DNA of 64,000 nt from Cylicocyclus nassatus. Taxonomy: Eukaryota > Nematoda > Chromadorea > Rhabditida > Strongylidae. The stretch's first letter is position 1, and the number at the start of each line of letters is the position of its first letter. Shown piece after piece: positions 33,407 through 44,911 of the stretch. The stretch covers positions 9,847,753 to 9,911,752 of the forward strand of contig CATQJL010000223.1 of assembly GCA_958299035.1 (NCBI GenBank). The letters are read 5' to 3'. The notes under the pieces were generated by a model. The model worked only from the letters and a program-made list of their open reading frames with translations. It was not told where the DNA came from and made no database searches. Position numbers and translations under genes: made by a program.

Positions 33407-36400
33407 ATTCAATGGTTTGTAAGCAGCACGTAGGGCAACTCGATCGTGCAGGGAAACAGATTTTATACGCTTGGGGCAGTTAAGCGGCACTTAGGGCATA
33501 AACTTTTACTTTGAATAGTTAGCGACTCGATCGTGCAGGGAAACAGATTGTCTTCTAGATACAGATAATATTGGTTTGTAAGCAGCACGTAGGGCAACTC
33601 GATCGTGCAGGGAAACAGATTTTATACGCTTGGGGCAGTTCTTATAACTTTTAAACGGTCTTCAAGCGGCACTTAGGGCATGAACTGTCTTCTAGATATA
33701 GATATTATTGATTTGTAAGCAGCACGTAGGGCAACTCGATCGTGCAGGGAAACAGATTTTATACGCTTGGGGCAGTTCTTATAATTTTTGAACGGTCTTC
33801 AAGCGGCACTTAGGGCATAAACTTTCATTTTAAATAGTTACTATCGGTCTGTAAGCGGTACGTAGGCCAACTCGATCGTGCACGGAAACAGATTTTCATA
33901 AGCTTGGGGCATTCTTGTAATTTTTAAACGGTCTTCAAGCGGCACTTAGGGCATGAAGTTTCATTTTAAATAGTTACTAGCGGTCTGTAAGCGGCACGTA
34001 GGGCAACTCGATCGGGCAGGGAAACAGATTTTTATACGCTTGGGGCAATTCTTATGATTTTTGAACGGTCTTCAAGCGGCACTTAGGGCATAAACTTTCA
34101 TTTTAAATAGTTACTATCGGTCTGTAAGCGGTACGTAGGCCAACTCGATCGTGCACGGAAACAGATTTTCATAAGCTTGGGGCATTCTTGTAATTTTTAA
34201 ACGGTCTTCAAGCGGCACAGGGCATGAAGTTTCATTTTAAATAGTTACTATCGGTCTGTAAGCGGTACGTAGGCCAACTCGATCGTGTAGGGAAACAGAT
34301 TTTTATACGCTTGGGGCAGTTCTTATAATTTTTGAACGTTCTTCAAGCGGCACTTAGGGCATGAACTGTCTTCTAGATACAGATAATATTGGTTTGTAAG
34401 CAGCACGTAAGGCAACTCGATCGTGTAGGGAAACAGATTTTTATACGCTTGGGGCAGTTCTTATAATTTTTGAACGTTCTTCAAGCGGCACTTAGGGCAT
34501 GAACTGTCTTCTAGATACAGATAATATTGGTTTGTAAGCAGCACGTAAGGCAACTTGATCGGGCAGGGAAACAGATTTTATACGCTTGGGGCAGTTCTTA
34601 TAATTTTTGAACGGTCTTCAAGCGGCACTTAGGGCATGAACTGTCTTCTAGATATAGATATTATTGATTTGTAAGCAGCACGTAGGGCAACTCGATCGTG
34701 CAGGGAAACAGATTTTATACGCTTGGGGCAGTTCTTATAATTTTTGAACGGTCTTCAAGCGGCACTTAGGGCATAAACTTTCATTTTAAATAGTTACTAT
34801 CGGTCTGTAAGCGGTACGTAGGCCAACTCGATCGTGCACGGAAACAGATTTTCATAAGCTTGGGGCATTCTTGTAATTTTTAAACGGTCTTCAAGCGGCA
34901 CTTAGGGCATGAAGTTTCATTTTAAATAGTTACTAGCGGTCTGTAAGCGGCACGTAGGGCAACTCGATCGGGCAGGGAAACAGATTTTTATACGCTTGGG
35001 GCAATTCTTATGATTTTTGAACGGTCTTCAAGCGGCACTTAGGGCATAAACTTTCATTTTAAATAGTTACTATCGGTCTGTAAGCGGTACGTAGGCCAAC
35101 TCGATCGTGCACGGAAACAGATTTTCATAAGCTTGGGGCATTCTTGTAATTTTTAAACGGTCTTCAAGCGGCACAGGGCATGAAGTTTCATTTTAAATAG
35201 TTACTATCGGTCTGTAAGCGGTACGTAGGCCAACTCGATCGTGTAGGGAAACAGATTTTTATACGCTTGGGGCAGTTCTTATAATTTTTGAACGTTCTTC
35301 AAGCGGCACTTAGGGCATGAACTGTCTTCTAGATACAGATAATATTGGTTTGTAAGCAGCACGTAAGGCAACTCGATCGTGTAGGGAAACAGATTTTTAT
35401 ACGCTTGGGGCAGTTCTTATAATTTTTGAACGTTCTTCAAGCGGCACTTAGGGCATGAACTGTCTTCTAGATACAGATAATATTGGTTTGTAAGCAGCAC
35501 GTAAGGCAACTTGATCGGGCAGGGAAACAGATTTTATACGCTTGGGGCAGTTCTTATAATTTTTGAACGGTCTTCAAGCGGCACTTAGGGCATAAACTTT
35601 CATTTTAAATAGTTACTGGCGGTCTGTAAGCGGCACGTAGGGCAACTCGATCGGGCAGGGAAACAGATTTTTATACGCTTGGGCAGTTCTTATGATTTTT
35701 GAACGGTCTTCAAGCGGCACTTAGGGCATAAACTTTCACTTTAAATAGTTAGCGACTCGATCGTGCAGGGAAACAGATTGTCTTCTAGATACAGATAATA
35801 TTGGTTTGTAAGCAGCACGTAAGGCAACTCGATCGGGCAGGGAAACAGATTTCCATACGCTTGGGGCAGTTCTTATAACTTTTAAACGGTCTTCAAGCGG
35901 CACTTAGGGCATGAACTGTCTTCTAGATATAGATATTATTGATTTGTAAGCAGCACGTAGGGCAACTCGATCGTGCAGGGAAACAGATTTTATACGCTTG
36001 AGGCAGTTCTTATAATTTTTGAACGGTCTTCAAGCGGCACTTAGGGCATAAACTTTCATTTTAAATAGTTACTGGCGGTCTGTAAGCGGCACGTAGGGCA
36101 ACTCGATCGGGCAGGGAAACAGATTTTTATACGCTTGGGGCAGTTCTTATGATTTTTGAACAGTCTTCAAGCGGCACTTAGGGCATAAACTTTCACTTTA
36201 AATAGTTAGCGACTCGATCGTGCAGGGAAACAGATTTTATACGCTTGGGGCAGTTCTTATAATTTTTGAACGGTCTTCAAGCGGCACTTAGGGCATAAAC
36301 TTTCATTTTAAATAGTTACTGGCGGTCTGTAAGCGGTACGTAGGCCAACTCGATCGTGCAGGGGAAGATTTTCATAAGCTTGGGGCATTCTTGTAATTTT

Positions 36401-36430
36401 TAAATGGTCTTCAAGCGGCACTTAGGGCAT
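33407..36430. repeat. Satellite array with 956 bp higher-order period
   Basis: About two dozen monomers of roughly 137 bp, each with AACTCGATCG(T/G)GCAGGG, AAACAGATTT, TACGCTTGGGGCA and TCTTCAAGCGGCACTTAGGG. Two main monomer types alternate: one carries TCTTCTAGATA, the other TTTCATTTTAAATAG. The block from 33711 recurs at 34667 (offset 956 bp, about seven monomers) apparently without change for nearly 900 bp, including a shared 4 bp deletion (GCGGCACAGGGCAT at about 34214 and 35170). Some monomers are truncated (near 33520, 35750 and 36210). No ORF. Confidence 0.95.
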
Positions 36431-36449
36431 GAACTGTTTTTTCGATATC

Positions 36450-37205
36450 TTTCTTATATATAAACTGGAAACATCCATCGAGACGACGAAAACCAAACAT
36501 TGTTCTTCCATCCTGGCGCCCCCCTTCAGCGTTGCGCAGGGAGAGTTGTTGACAGTGTGAGCACGCGAGAAATCACGCTCTCTCGCAGAGGTTAAAGGCA
36601 GCGTCTCACCAAAGTTAAGGTCGCGCGGATCTTCACATAGTCTATCATAGGGACCCCCAAATAGGCCATTGCAACAAGTCCCACTCAATTTGACCCCCTC
36701 CACGGTGAGAAAAATTCGCTCAAAGTGGTACGCGGAGAGCGAATTAGTACGCGCGGACGACTCCTTCGGTCTCCCCCCTTACGCGTTTGAACATGTCCCT
36801 CCACTTGGCCATCCACCCTCCCCTCTGTTGCTGCCACTGTGGCTGAGGCTGAAGTTGGAAGGTACAACTCGTCCACGTTGCTTCCTCGGGGCCTCCAGAA
36901 AACGGGGTTTTTGGGAACGTCGTGCGGTTTTGAGCCCATACAGTGCTAGACACTGTCCGACAGGCTTGCAAAATGCAAAAATCTCGGCAACTAAATTTTG
37001 GTGAGACACTGCCTTTAAGGACGATGAGAATTCTAGAGAATCTTTCTTATATATAAACTGGAAACATCCGGCGAGACGACGAAAACCATACATTGTTCTT
37101 CCACCCTGACGCCCACCTTCAGCGTTGCGGAGGGAGAGTTGTTGACAGTGTGAGCACGCGAGAAATCACCCTCTCTCGCAGAGGTTAAGGACGACGAGAA
37201 TTCTA
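36450..37205. repeat. Direct repeat pair, one copy split by a MITE
   Basis: A segment of about 160 bp starting TTTCTTATATATAAACTGG occurs at about 36450 and again at about 37042. It contains GACGACGAAAACCA and GTTGACAGTGTGAGCACG. The first copy is interrupted at TTAA by the MITE at 36596-37014; the second is uninterrupted. Confidence 0.85.
36596..37014. mobile_element. TTAA-target MITE (419 bp), piggyBac-like
   Basis: Ends AGGCAGCGTCTCACCAAA and TTTGGTGAGACACTGCCT, flanked by TTAA at 36592-36595 and 37015-37018. The second copy of the host repeat has a single TTAA at the same place, a natural empty site. TTAA duplication is the mark of piggyBac (and Kolobok) transposases. No transposase is encoded. 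Confidence 0.85.
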
Positions 37206-37639
37206 GAGAAACGGTGTACTCCCATCCGCAGGCAAGCTAGAGAGGAGAGAGTTGTCTCGACATTTGTCAATTGATCGCACCCTATAGGCATGCGATGACG
37301 GCAGGTGTTTTGACTTTGCTTGCGATGACGAATTGTGATGAAATACCGTATATTCGGTTTCATCACGGCCCTCACAGCTGTAGCATACCTACTGCTTACA
37401 TACACAGTTCCACTTCTTTTCACGTCCTTAGCTACATTCCTCCTTCATTCTAAAGACTCCCTTGCCCCCCCCCCTCTCCCATTTTGCATAACAGTTTGGT
37501 AGGAAATCTGAGCATTGTAATTCTTCATAGAATAGTCGTCAGAGCTCAACATTTTGTGAAATGTTGACGAAAATCCCAATCCGAAGAGCAATTGAACAGC
37601 AAAAAGTGGGTTTTTGGCACGTTCTTTCTCTGAGGCTGA

Positions 37640-37960
37640 CCAGTTTTTAGAGCGAAAATTTTTGTTTTTTCCCATAATTTCCACCAAAAACGGTAAAAAC
37701 CTCGATTTCTACAAAATTTCAGCCACAGAAAATGCATTTGCTCCCGGAGTGAAGACCCAACATGGAAGCTGTGGTCTCGCTGGTTGAGCTCCGGCAAGCC
37801 CTTTTGTGGCTGACCTGTTTTTAGAGCGAAAATTTTTGTTTTTTCCCACAATTTCCACCAAAGACGGTAAAAACCTCGATTTCGACAAAATTTCAGCCGC
37901 AGAAATTCTGTCGAAATCGAAAACACCAGCCTTCCTTTGCTCCCGGAGGAAAGACCCACC
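37640..37960. repeat. Tandem duplication of an approximately 175 bp segment
   Basis: TTTTTAGAGCGAAAATTTTT through AACCTCGATTTC and AAATTTCAGCC(A/G)CAG, ending CTCCCGGAG-GAAGACCCA, occurs twice in a row. Frames across it are repeat-derived. No gene. Confidence 0.8.
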
Positions 37961-38216
37961 ACGCATCTGCATTGGTCAGCATTTTAGGAAAGCGATTATG
38001 TTGATTTTAAGTGAGCAACGAAAGAAGCAAGTGTATCAAGTAAGTGAAATCTGGTGGTAGCATTTGGAGGGAAAGATCAGGTATTTTTTTGTGTCTACCT
38101 GCAAAGTCTGATTTTTGATTTATTTAGCTTCTCCAGAGAGGAGATGTGAACACCGTTTATAGTTAGATGCAGTCCCAACTAAGCAAATACTAATGTATCT
38201 GCCCCGACCCACTTAC

Positions 38217-38234
38217 AGCGGCCCGTAGGGCCGC
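38217..38234. other. Perfect GC hairpin at the right edge of the unit A insertion block
   Basis: GCGGCCC-GTA-GGGCCGC followed directly by TAG and then by the resumed unit A/B homology (TTTCAATAT at 38239). It marks the junction where the insertion block at about 32572-38238 ends. See the rejected Helitron idea. Confidence 0.5.
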
Positions 38235-38489
38235 TAGTTTCAATATCTGAGTATTAGGTGATTTCATTACAAATGTTTCCTTTTGAATTAACGACTGGAG
38301 CGAGAAGCTCAAGTACAGAAATTAAAAATATAAACAATCTATATCTTGTTATGTATTTGCTTATTTGCTCAATTAGCAATTGGAGCTCGTCCTTTCCATG
38401 CACAGGCGTGGGAAAATAAGAGACGCTCGCACGAAAGGTGTTCGCTGCCGAAAATTCCATTGCTTGTCAGGATTAAGGGTTCATGACGC

Positions 38490-38650
38490 CCTTACCTGAT
38501 GTGTGTAGCGGTGTTTACATAGGTGTGGTTATCATATTTATTATATACATAAAGATAGAGAGAAGGGAAAGGGAGGGAGAGCAGCTAGGCTGCACGGAGT
38601 GGAGGTGACTGCCGTGCCAGTTGCTGGCACGAGCTTATATATGCGACTAA
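38490..38650. repeat. Possible distant relative of the 215 bp LTR
   Basis: TGATGTG-TGTAGCGGT, then TATTTATTAT, AGAAGGGAAAGGG and AGCAGCTAGGC appear in the same order as in the LTRs at 54178 and 60159, with many differences. It may be an old solo LTR of the same family. Confidence 0.3.
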
Positions 38651-39494
38651 GTGTAAACGGCTGGAAAGTTGGTGAATGCTTCCGATAGCAAGCTACATCC
38701 AACTATAGCGATACAAAGCGGCTACATCCTGACATGCTCAACAAATGACAATTGATTACATTTGCCTAGAACTCGCCAAATATCAAATAGCGTAAGAGTC
38801 AGTATTTTTTGAGGGTAGGTTTTTTTCCTAATAAGATTCCACTTTCTCAATTTGACCAAATCTAACTTGGAGAACCTTTTGACAAGTTTGAGACAAATAA
38901 TCTTGTTGCTGTCAAAATTGATTTTGCAAGGTAAGCTATGTTGTTTGTAGTGAACATCGTTGCTATAAATGTCCCTTACTTCTAGAATGATGTGTATTCT
39001 AATTAATTTTCTAACGATCTATTATGAAATTTGTTGAGAAAAACTAAATGAAGCAAATTTTTTCGAGAGGGTAGTAGCGTGAAGTCTTATTATCCGAATT
39101 AGTCTTCGTGAGCAGATAGGAGCAATTTGCAGAAAAAGCGTGGTGAATCAAAAAGAAAACTTCCTCATAACCTCGCATATTTATGGCAGGGCTTTCGAAT
39201 AATGCTGAATGACTTGTGAAGTTTATCGCAACCAAGCAGTCCTCCTTTTTTAAAATGCTTTTTCGCAAAATTGTTCGCAGAAAAGGATGAATTATATGTA
39301 GAGTCGATAGTCACAACTAAACTTTGTGTCTGCCCGGTCCACTTTAGTACCATGGAAAATGCGTTGCTTGATGCAAAATCGTAATTATTGTTGATTTCAA
39401 ACTTAGAGGGCAACTCTCAATCATCAAACAGGCGTTGGTGTGAATGAGACATTATATATAAAACACGCTCACTGTTGTTGACAGCTCTACAAGG

Positions 39495-41190
39495 ATGTAA
39501 CAACTGTTGGTCCTTGCGGTAAGTTCACAATATTTTATCATCAGGTTGTATAGAAAGCTTCCGGACAGTTTTGAAAATTTCATTTTCATACTCATTTTTC
39601 TCGCACTCGGTTGTATCATAACGACGAACATTTTATATGGTTCTATAGAAAAAATCCTAAGCTTTCTAGGCTCGCATTCAGTTTTTTATCGATGTCAAGC
39701 CGTGTTTGATTTACACACCAAAAAAGGAATTCTGTGCAACGATAAGAATTTCACATTTTTCTTTTCGCTGCCATTTTTTCGCAGCGAAGAAAGAAACTGT
39801 TCAAGGGCCTATTATTTTGAAAACGAAGACAGTCTACTTTGAAACCGCACCTGTGCTCGGATTTTACAATACGCACACAAAAATTACAAGCTCTTAAACT
39901 TGTTTTTGACCGTACTTGTTTTCGCTGTCGGCGTCGATTTTGTAAGGGTCGTCACGCCTCGGTGATGGACCCAAAAGATGTGCATGACATTGCTCCAACA
40001 ACATTTGCAGCAATCAAAGATTTGATTCGTTCTGTGGAAAAAAAAGACTTCAAACTCATTTACTCAAAAACTTGGGCATTTTTGAGGTGCGAGAATGGCC
40101 TATTTTCGATTTTTTCGAGAAATTTTTTCATAGGCTGTGCTCTAAAATTTACACAGTCCATTGATAGCCCCAGCAGAGCTCTACACATCCATTAAATATG
40201 AACTCTCCAGCTCTCTTCATGCCTGAGAAATTCCTATACTAACAAGCCGAATTCTAAGTCAACTTTTTTCCTTACTGCGCATGCTGGTGGCCCAGAACAA
40301 GCGCTGAGGGACCGACAAATTGAGGATAACTTATAGACAAAATTGCCTTTGCAGCGAAGTTTGCAGCTTGCAAAAAGGATCAATCTGCTTAAAGTTACAG
40401 CAGTTTGAAAAAATTTCGCAAGTGCCTGGGAACTTTCTTTACAGCCTAATACAACATCATTACCTTTAGTTCCAACCAGGTTTGACTCTAATAACTAATG
40501 AGACGAGAAAACTCTGCAACGACAGCAGAAGACGATATGACACCAACATAGATAAACCGAAAAGCCGCGACTCCAAAAATCAACGAGAGCAACTCGCGCC
40601 ATTCCAAAAGAGTTGGACATTTACTATGGGCAGGCCTGTAAGTGTAAAATGCTCACATTATCACATACATCTTAATATGGTATAGGGAATCATTTCTTAT
40701 TCGTGTTCGTTGTGTTGTGTTCGGATTCGTTAGTGCGAATTATAATTGTCAGGATGTCACTGAAAACGAGGCAAATATCAGCAAATTCCGGATAAGGTGT
40801 GCCAAAGTGGATTCTGGCTAATCCTGATAGTATAGGTGCTATAAGCGTCAAATAATTATGTGCATTTCAAGCAAATTTTCAAGAAGGTTATAATGTTTGA
40901 AACAGAGAAAACTTCCCAAAATTTCAGTAATTTTGCAGAGATACGATATGCAGTTAGAAACTACTGCATATAATGTCTCTCCGATTATGCGAACGACTTT
41001 ATCATGGAGTGGGAAAAGTGTGAGAAGAAAGTATTGAAGAATATCCGAAAGCAATCCGAAGTGATGAAGTAAGATAGAGGAAGAGTCGAGGAGGCTGCTG
41101 CAAAACGGCAGATTGAGCATAAAACCGAGCATGTGGAAAAAAACCCTCAGAAACACATACTCTTTCTTTATAGTGACAAATGTTACGTGA
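39495..41190 (+). pseudogene. Secreted-protein gene, copy B, degraded
   Basis: Exon 1 (39495-39518) has the same length and donor as in copy A, but codon 2 is TAA (39498-39500). Intron 1 is 951 bp against 44 bp in A. Exon 2 (40470-40637, 168 bp) starts at the homologous acceptor CTTTAG and ends at a good donor, CCT-GTAAGTG. Exon 3 begins at 40686, and its middle stays in frame with A (GFVSANYNCQDV). Exon 4 (from about 40856) has frameshifts and TAA near 41070 in the aligned frame. It has diverged strongly in exon 2. Exon ends and frames agree better than expected for neutral DNA, so it probably functioned for some time after duplication. Confidence 0.65.
39540..40465. other. Extra DNA in intron 1 of gene copy B
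   Basis: About 930 bp absent from copy A. It contains a plus-strand frame at 39839-40195 with a Cys/Arg-rich stretch (CFRCRRRFCKGRH) followed by a Lys-rich region. No known domain is recognised and no clear terminal repeats are seen. Either B gained it or A lost it. Confidence 0.4.
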
Positions 41191-41204
41191 GTGATTGTTG
41201 CTGT

Positions 41205-44185
41205 CATAACTTGGACCGTAGATCACATTTAGGCTTGATACTACATTTGGAAGTGCTTAGTTAGTCAGGTTTTCTTTTCATGAAAAAAAGTCTTAAACGA
41301 TAGGCAGAGAAGGTTATCGTTAAACTTTTTCCACTTTGCTGTCGAACCACTGAACATTGAAAAGGGTCTGTACGAAGAGGGACGGCACCTACAATATGAG
41401 GTATGATGAACTCCCAGGATTTCCGTTTGGGGGAAGCGGGACGGCAAAGGTTTTCTTTGAATGAAGGTAAGGGGGGTACCCGCGGATTGAATTGTTTTGA
41501 AATGCCTCCAAAATTACTCCTCCCCATGTCACCAAAACTGCAAAAAATGCTGGCTACGGCCTTGAATAAGTTATTTTACAAGGCTAACTTGAATTTTCAA
41601 AAAATTTCAAAAATTATTTTGATCATTCAAGAATATAAACAAGTCACTTACGCATTTTTATACTTGTGTAAAAAACAATTTCGCGACTCCTTCTCGCTCC
41701 GCCACTGCTGTCCGGGAAGTTCTTTTGCCAGAAGCGTCCTTTCTTTAGCGTCCTTTGCAGCTGTTCTATTTCAACCTTTGCCACATGTTTGTTTGTTGTT
41801 TTTTCAAGAAAATCTCCTTTTTTATCATTATTTTTCAGAAAGGTATCCGATGCTTTTCAGTCTGAACCCCCTCTTTTTTCAAAATGCTGAAATATAGTTC
41901 GCATGTCCCCATAATACTTTGAATCAGCTGCACAACACTATCCATAGACGTCTGAATTCCAAAACGAGTCTATAGTCAAAAAAAACTGACCCAACGTAAT
42001 TCACTTCAAATGTACAAGTTGTTTGTTGATTCATCAAGTGGATCGGGTGAATGATGAGTGAATTCGGCTTTTTCTTAGTGAAGCATTTTAAGTCAGGCGT
42101 GGCGGTACAAATGATATGTGTATGAAAACATCGTCTTTAAATTTCCGATGATTACCGTACAATTCTACAATACCGCTCACAGAATGTACAAAATTTGCGT
42201 AAATGTTGCGGAATTCCAGGAATGTCGCGGACTTCCGCAGAATTCCCAGGATTTCGCGACATTCAGCTATGTTTTGCACATTCTGTGAGCGGTATTGTAC
42301 GGTCACTGTTTGCATCTTTCATAGTTTATTTGTACAAACGGCATTTATCATCGGCATAAGTGGAGGCACTTTTTTTACAAATATCTTGAAAACATGATCC
42401 CATATAAATGCTTTTGGTGAATAAGAAGAGATATAAGAATATAAGGTTATATATAAGAATTACGACTTTTAGGTACTAAACAATCCGGATGGGTACGGAT
42501 GCAGTTTAGCACGATTCTACACCGATTATGCCAAAAGAAATGCAGCATTCCTTGGATGCGTGATCAGCAATGCCACACGCACTTTAGTGGAAATCACACC
42601 ATCAAAAACACGCAACGGCACCAAAGGAGTTGGATATTCAGAATATTGGAGCTACAAAAGTACAGCATCCCCAATAAATAAAAATCTTAGATTGTTTTTT
42701 TTGTTTCTTTCTCCAGGTCGATTTTTTAATAAATGTTTTGTATTCTTGCTCTATGCAGGCTTTTCGCTATTTCGTCAGCGTTACCGTCTACTACGTGTCA
42801 AGAAAACACGTTTGATTTTCTTAGGTCTAGGTTGGACTTAGTTTGGGGCGGAAAGCATAGGGGAGATCTGCGATGTTTTTTTCTACATTTATATATCAGG
42901 TGGGATCAAAAGTTCGTTCACCAGATACTCAGAAAATCATAACTTCTTTTTGACTCGACGGATTTACATGAATTTATCGTATTTGAAAGAGTAATCATTC
43001 TTTTTAAAGCATTACTTTTGCCATGAACTGGAATAGGGAAGTTTGAGAGTGAAGCAAGTGAAGGAAATTACTCAAGATTGGCATTTTTCAAGCAGGATCA
43101 CAACAAGCTATGGAAGTATTTCCGTTTAATGGAGGAGATTATGCTTGTTACTACAGTATCTTTCCCATAAATTAAAACGAGAAAATGCGAGAGTTAAAAG
43201 CAAATAAGAGAATTACTTCAGTTTTGCAATGTTTGAGCATGCTCAGAATAGCCTAAAAACGTCACAAAAAAGACGAAAAGCCATAAACGTAGGTTCTGTA
43301 ACCTTCTTTTTCTTGCCGAGGGAAAATCGTATCAATCGGGAGCCGTTTTGATTTCCGTAATAATTCCGGATTTCCGTGCCTGCGTTTTCCACGAAAATCA
43401 AAATTGCTTCCGCTTGGCACGATTTTACACAGCTGAAGAAGGAGCTCGCAAAACCCAAATGTTCATGACTTTCCCGTCTTTTCTGTGACGTTTTAGGCTT
43501 TTCTAAGCATGCTCCTAAATTGCATAACTGAAGGAAATTTCTTTATTTGTTTTTAACTCTCGCTGTTTCTCATTTCAATTCGTGAAAGGAACCATAATAA
43601 AGATCATAATTTCCACTATCAAATAAAAGTAATTTCAGAATTTTTCGTGACCTTGCTAGATAAAGTATGGAATAATTTCCTGTGCTTGCTTCTAACTCTC
43701 AACTTTCTCATTCCATGGATGAGCTACCGATGTAAATAAAATCGTTTTCTCTTCCAGATGAATATAAAGTCCAAGAAATCCATCGAGCAGAGAAGTTATG
43801 ACTTTTTGAGAAACTGGCGAACGACCTTTGGTACCTCCTAACACAAAGCTGCAGACAAGTGTATTCGCTTCAGAAATAGGCTAAATTTTCCTTTTCCGAA
43901 GTTTTAATCAATGCAATATTCAATGGCTTGTTTTTGAGTCAAACGCACTCACATGACAACGAATATGGACTACTCGTATATGTATCCAATAATGAAAAAA
44001 CTGAGTAGTCTTTTTGATGCAACATCAGTTCTAGGATGTACTTTGCGCATCACCATGGCGCTTGACTCGTCAACATGCACAGGGTGTCGAAAAATACGTA
44101 TATGCCGTTTGTTTGTTATCTCTTTAGCTATGAAATTTTTGCCAAATGATTATAGAGGCTGCTGCAGGACGAAGACGCGGAACCA
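41205..44185. other. Unit B non-coding duplicated sequence
   Basis: Collinear with unit A 21040-25210, without the 1.2 kb block. No coding frame is preserved between the copies. It includes the complete MITE at 42155-42303 and a solo mariner-like MITE end at about 44081-44130 (CACAGGGTGTCGAAAAATA). Confidence 0.55.
42155..42303. mobile_element. Nested-palindrome MITE (about 149 bp)
   Basis: Outer arms CCGTACAATTCTACAATACC and the inverse GGTATTGTACGG, with an inner arm pair AATGTTGCGG/CGCGACATT. The unit A copy (23210-23320) keeps the inner palindrome (AAATGTCGCG/CGCGACATTT) and right arm but has lost most of the left arm. Confidence 0.65.
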
Positions 44186-44189
44186 GTAT

Positions 44190-44583
44190 ACCGGGCTCAA
44201 AAAATCGAACACGGCAACTCCACTAGGCAAGCATCGAGACAGTTCCATAATGACGCAGAGATACGTGTGGAGGTCACGATCTTAGCGTACGAATCCGAAA
44301 TCCTAGCGAGCAAGACTTTAGAAGCGTTTTGGATTACCGCCAAAAGTACTGGTATAGTGGTTTGCATACCACTTTGTCGGCATCTGTTTAGGTAAGCATT
44401 AGTTTAATCCTGCATTTACTTTCGAGTTCTTGGCTTACTGACGCATTGGGCGCCTTCCTAGGTCTTGAGGCGGTTCTTGATGGGATAGTTCACTTATGCA
44501 TTCGACAATTTCAGAACTCTGAAGAAGGCGATACCGCCGAAACGTTAGTCGAATAAAGGATATACCAATCCCGGTGTCCAGCT
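44190..44583 (+). pseudogene. Penelope-like element fragment, copy 3 (GIY-YIG tail)
   Basis: 5'-truncated copy. It starts inside the GIY-YIG tail (LKKSNTATPLGKHR), frameshifts, and continues with VEVTILAYESEIL and TLEAFWITAKST, which align with copies 1 and 2. It ends with the hammerhead-like motif and AATAAAGGATATACCAATC, almost the same 3' end as copy 1. 5' truncation is expected from target-primed reverse transcription. Confidence 0.8.
44500..44554 (+). ncRNA. Best-preserved hammerhead-like motif
   Basis: Stem I ATTCGAC (44500-44506) pairs with GTCGAAT (44548-44554). The core CTGAAGA (44519-44525) is intact. Stem II GGCG/CGCC (44527-44530, 44535-44538) is perfect with loop ATAC. GAAA (44539-44542) is followed by CGTTA. 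Between stem I and the core lie 12 extra bases, an internal loop such as many type I hammerheads have. Either the UA before GTC or the GUC itself could be the cleavage site. No test is possible here. Confidence 0.6.
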
Positions 44584-44705
44584 AAACAAGCCACAACAAA
44601 CTACACATTCTTTGCATCGCAAGGATGTGAACTACTGTCTGCATTGTTTAATTGGCTGATTGTCTGCACCCTCTAATTCACCAACCAAAATTTCAAAGGT
44701 ATCTC

Positions 44706-44865
44706 GATTCGTTGACCGCACCGACTGCTCAAAACCTGCGGACCACGCGCGGCGCGGTTGGTTTGTCGCTAGAGCACGACTCATACCATGGCGAATTACT
44801 GGAGAAGCATTTCACCTCGCGGCGCGTGCTCCGCAGTGATACTCTGTCCGTGCGGTCAACGAATC
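44706..44865. mobile_element. MITE with GATTCGTTGACCGCAC termini (160 bp)
   Basis: Perfect 16 bp terminal inverted repeats (44706-44721 and 44850-44865). Absent from unit A, where the flanks are joined near 25720. GC-rich interior. Confidence 0.8.
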
Positions 44866-44911
44866 AATTATAAATGTTTCTGCGGCTTACTTGGGCACTG
44901 ACTCACAAAAG

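Larger units (their letters stand above)
19660..38370. repeat. Segmental duplication unit A
   Basis: Unit A aligns collinearly by eye with unit B (38885-63590). Matching anchors include 19668 with 38906, gene exons at 20268-21017 with 39495-41190, 22590 with 41553, 23210 with 42200, 24270 with 43240, 25080 with 44010, 25780 with 45548, 26560 with 49525, 28085 with 61190, 31640 with 61445, 32410 with 63320, and 38239 with 63447. Identity looks moderate (many substitutions and indels), so the event is old. Unit-specific insertions are A 21240-22435, A 28320-31610 and A about 32572-38238. Confidence 0.85.

Noticed and set aside
33407..36430. CRISPR-like regular repeats
   Set aside because: Monomers are contiguous and about 137 bp, with no unique spacers; this is satellite DNA in a eukaryotic context.
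37445..38060. Overlapping frames with repeated WWKLWEKTKIFALKTG-type peptides
   Set aside because: They arise from the tandem duplication at 37640-37960, and similar peptides appear on both strands.
38191..38241. Helitron 3' end (GC hairpin followed by CTAG and T)
   Set aside because: The hairpin runs directly into CTAG with no spacer, no matching 5' TC end was found, and one motif is not enough.
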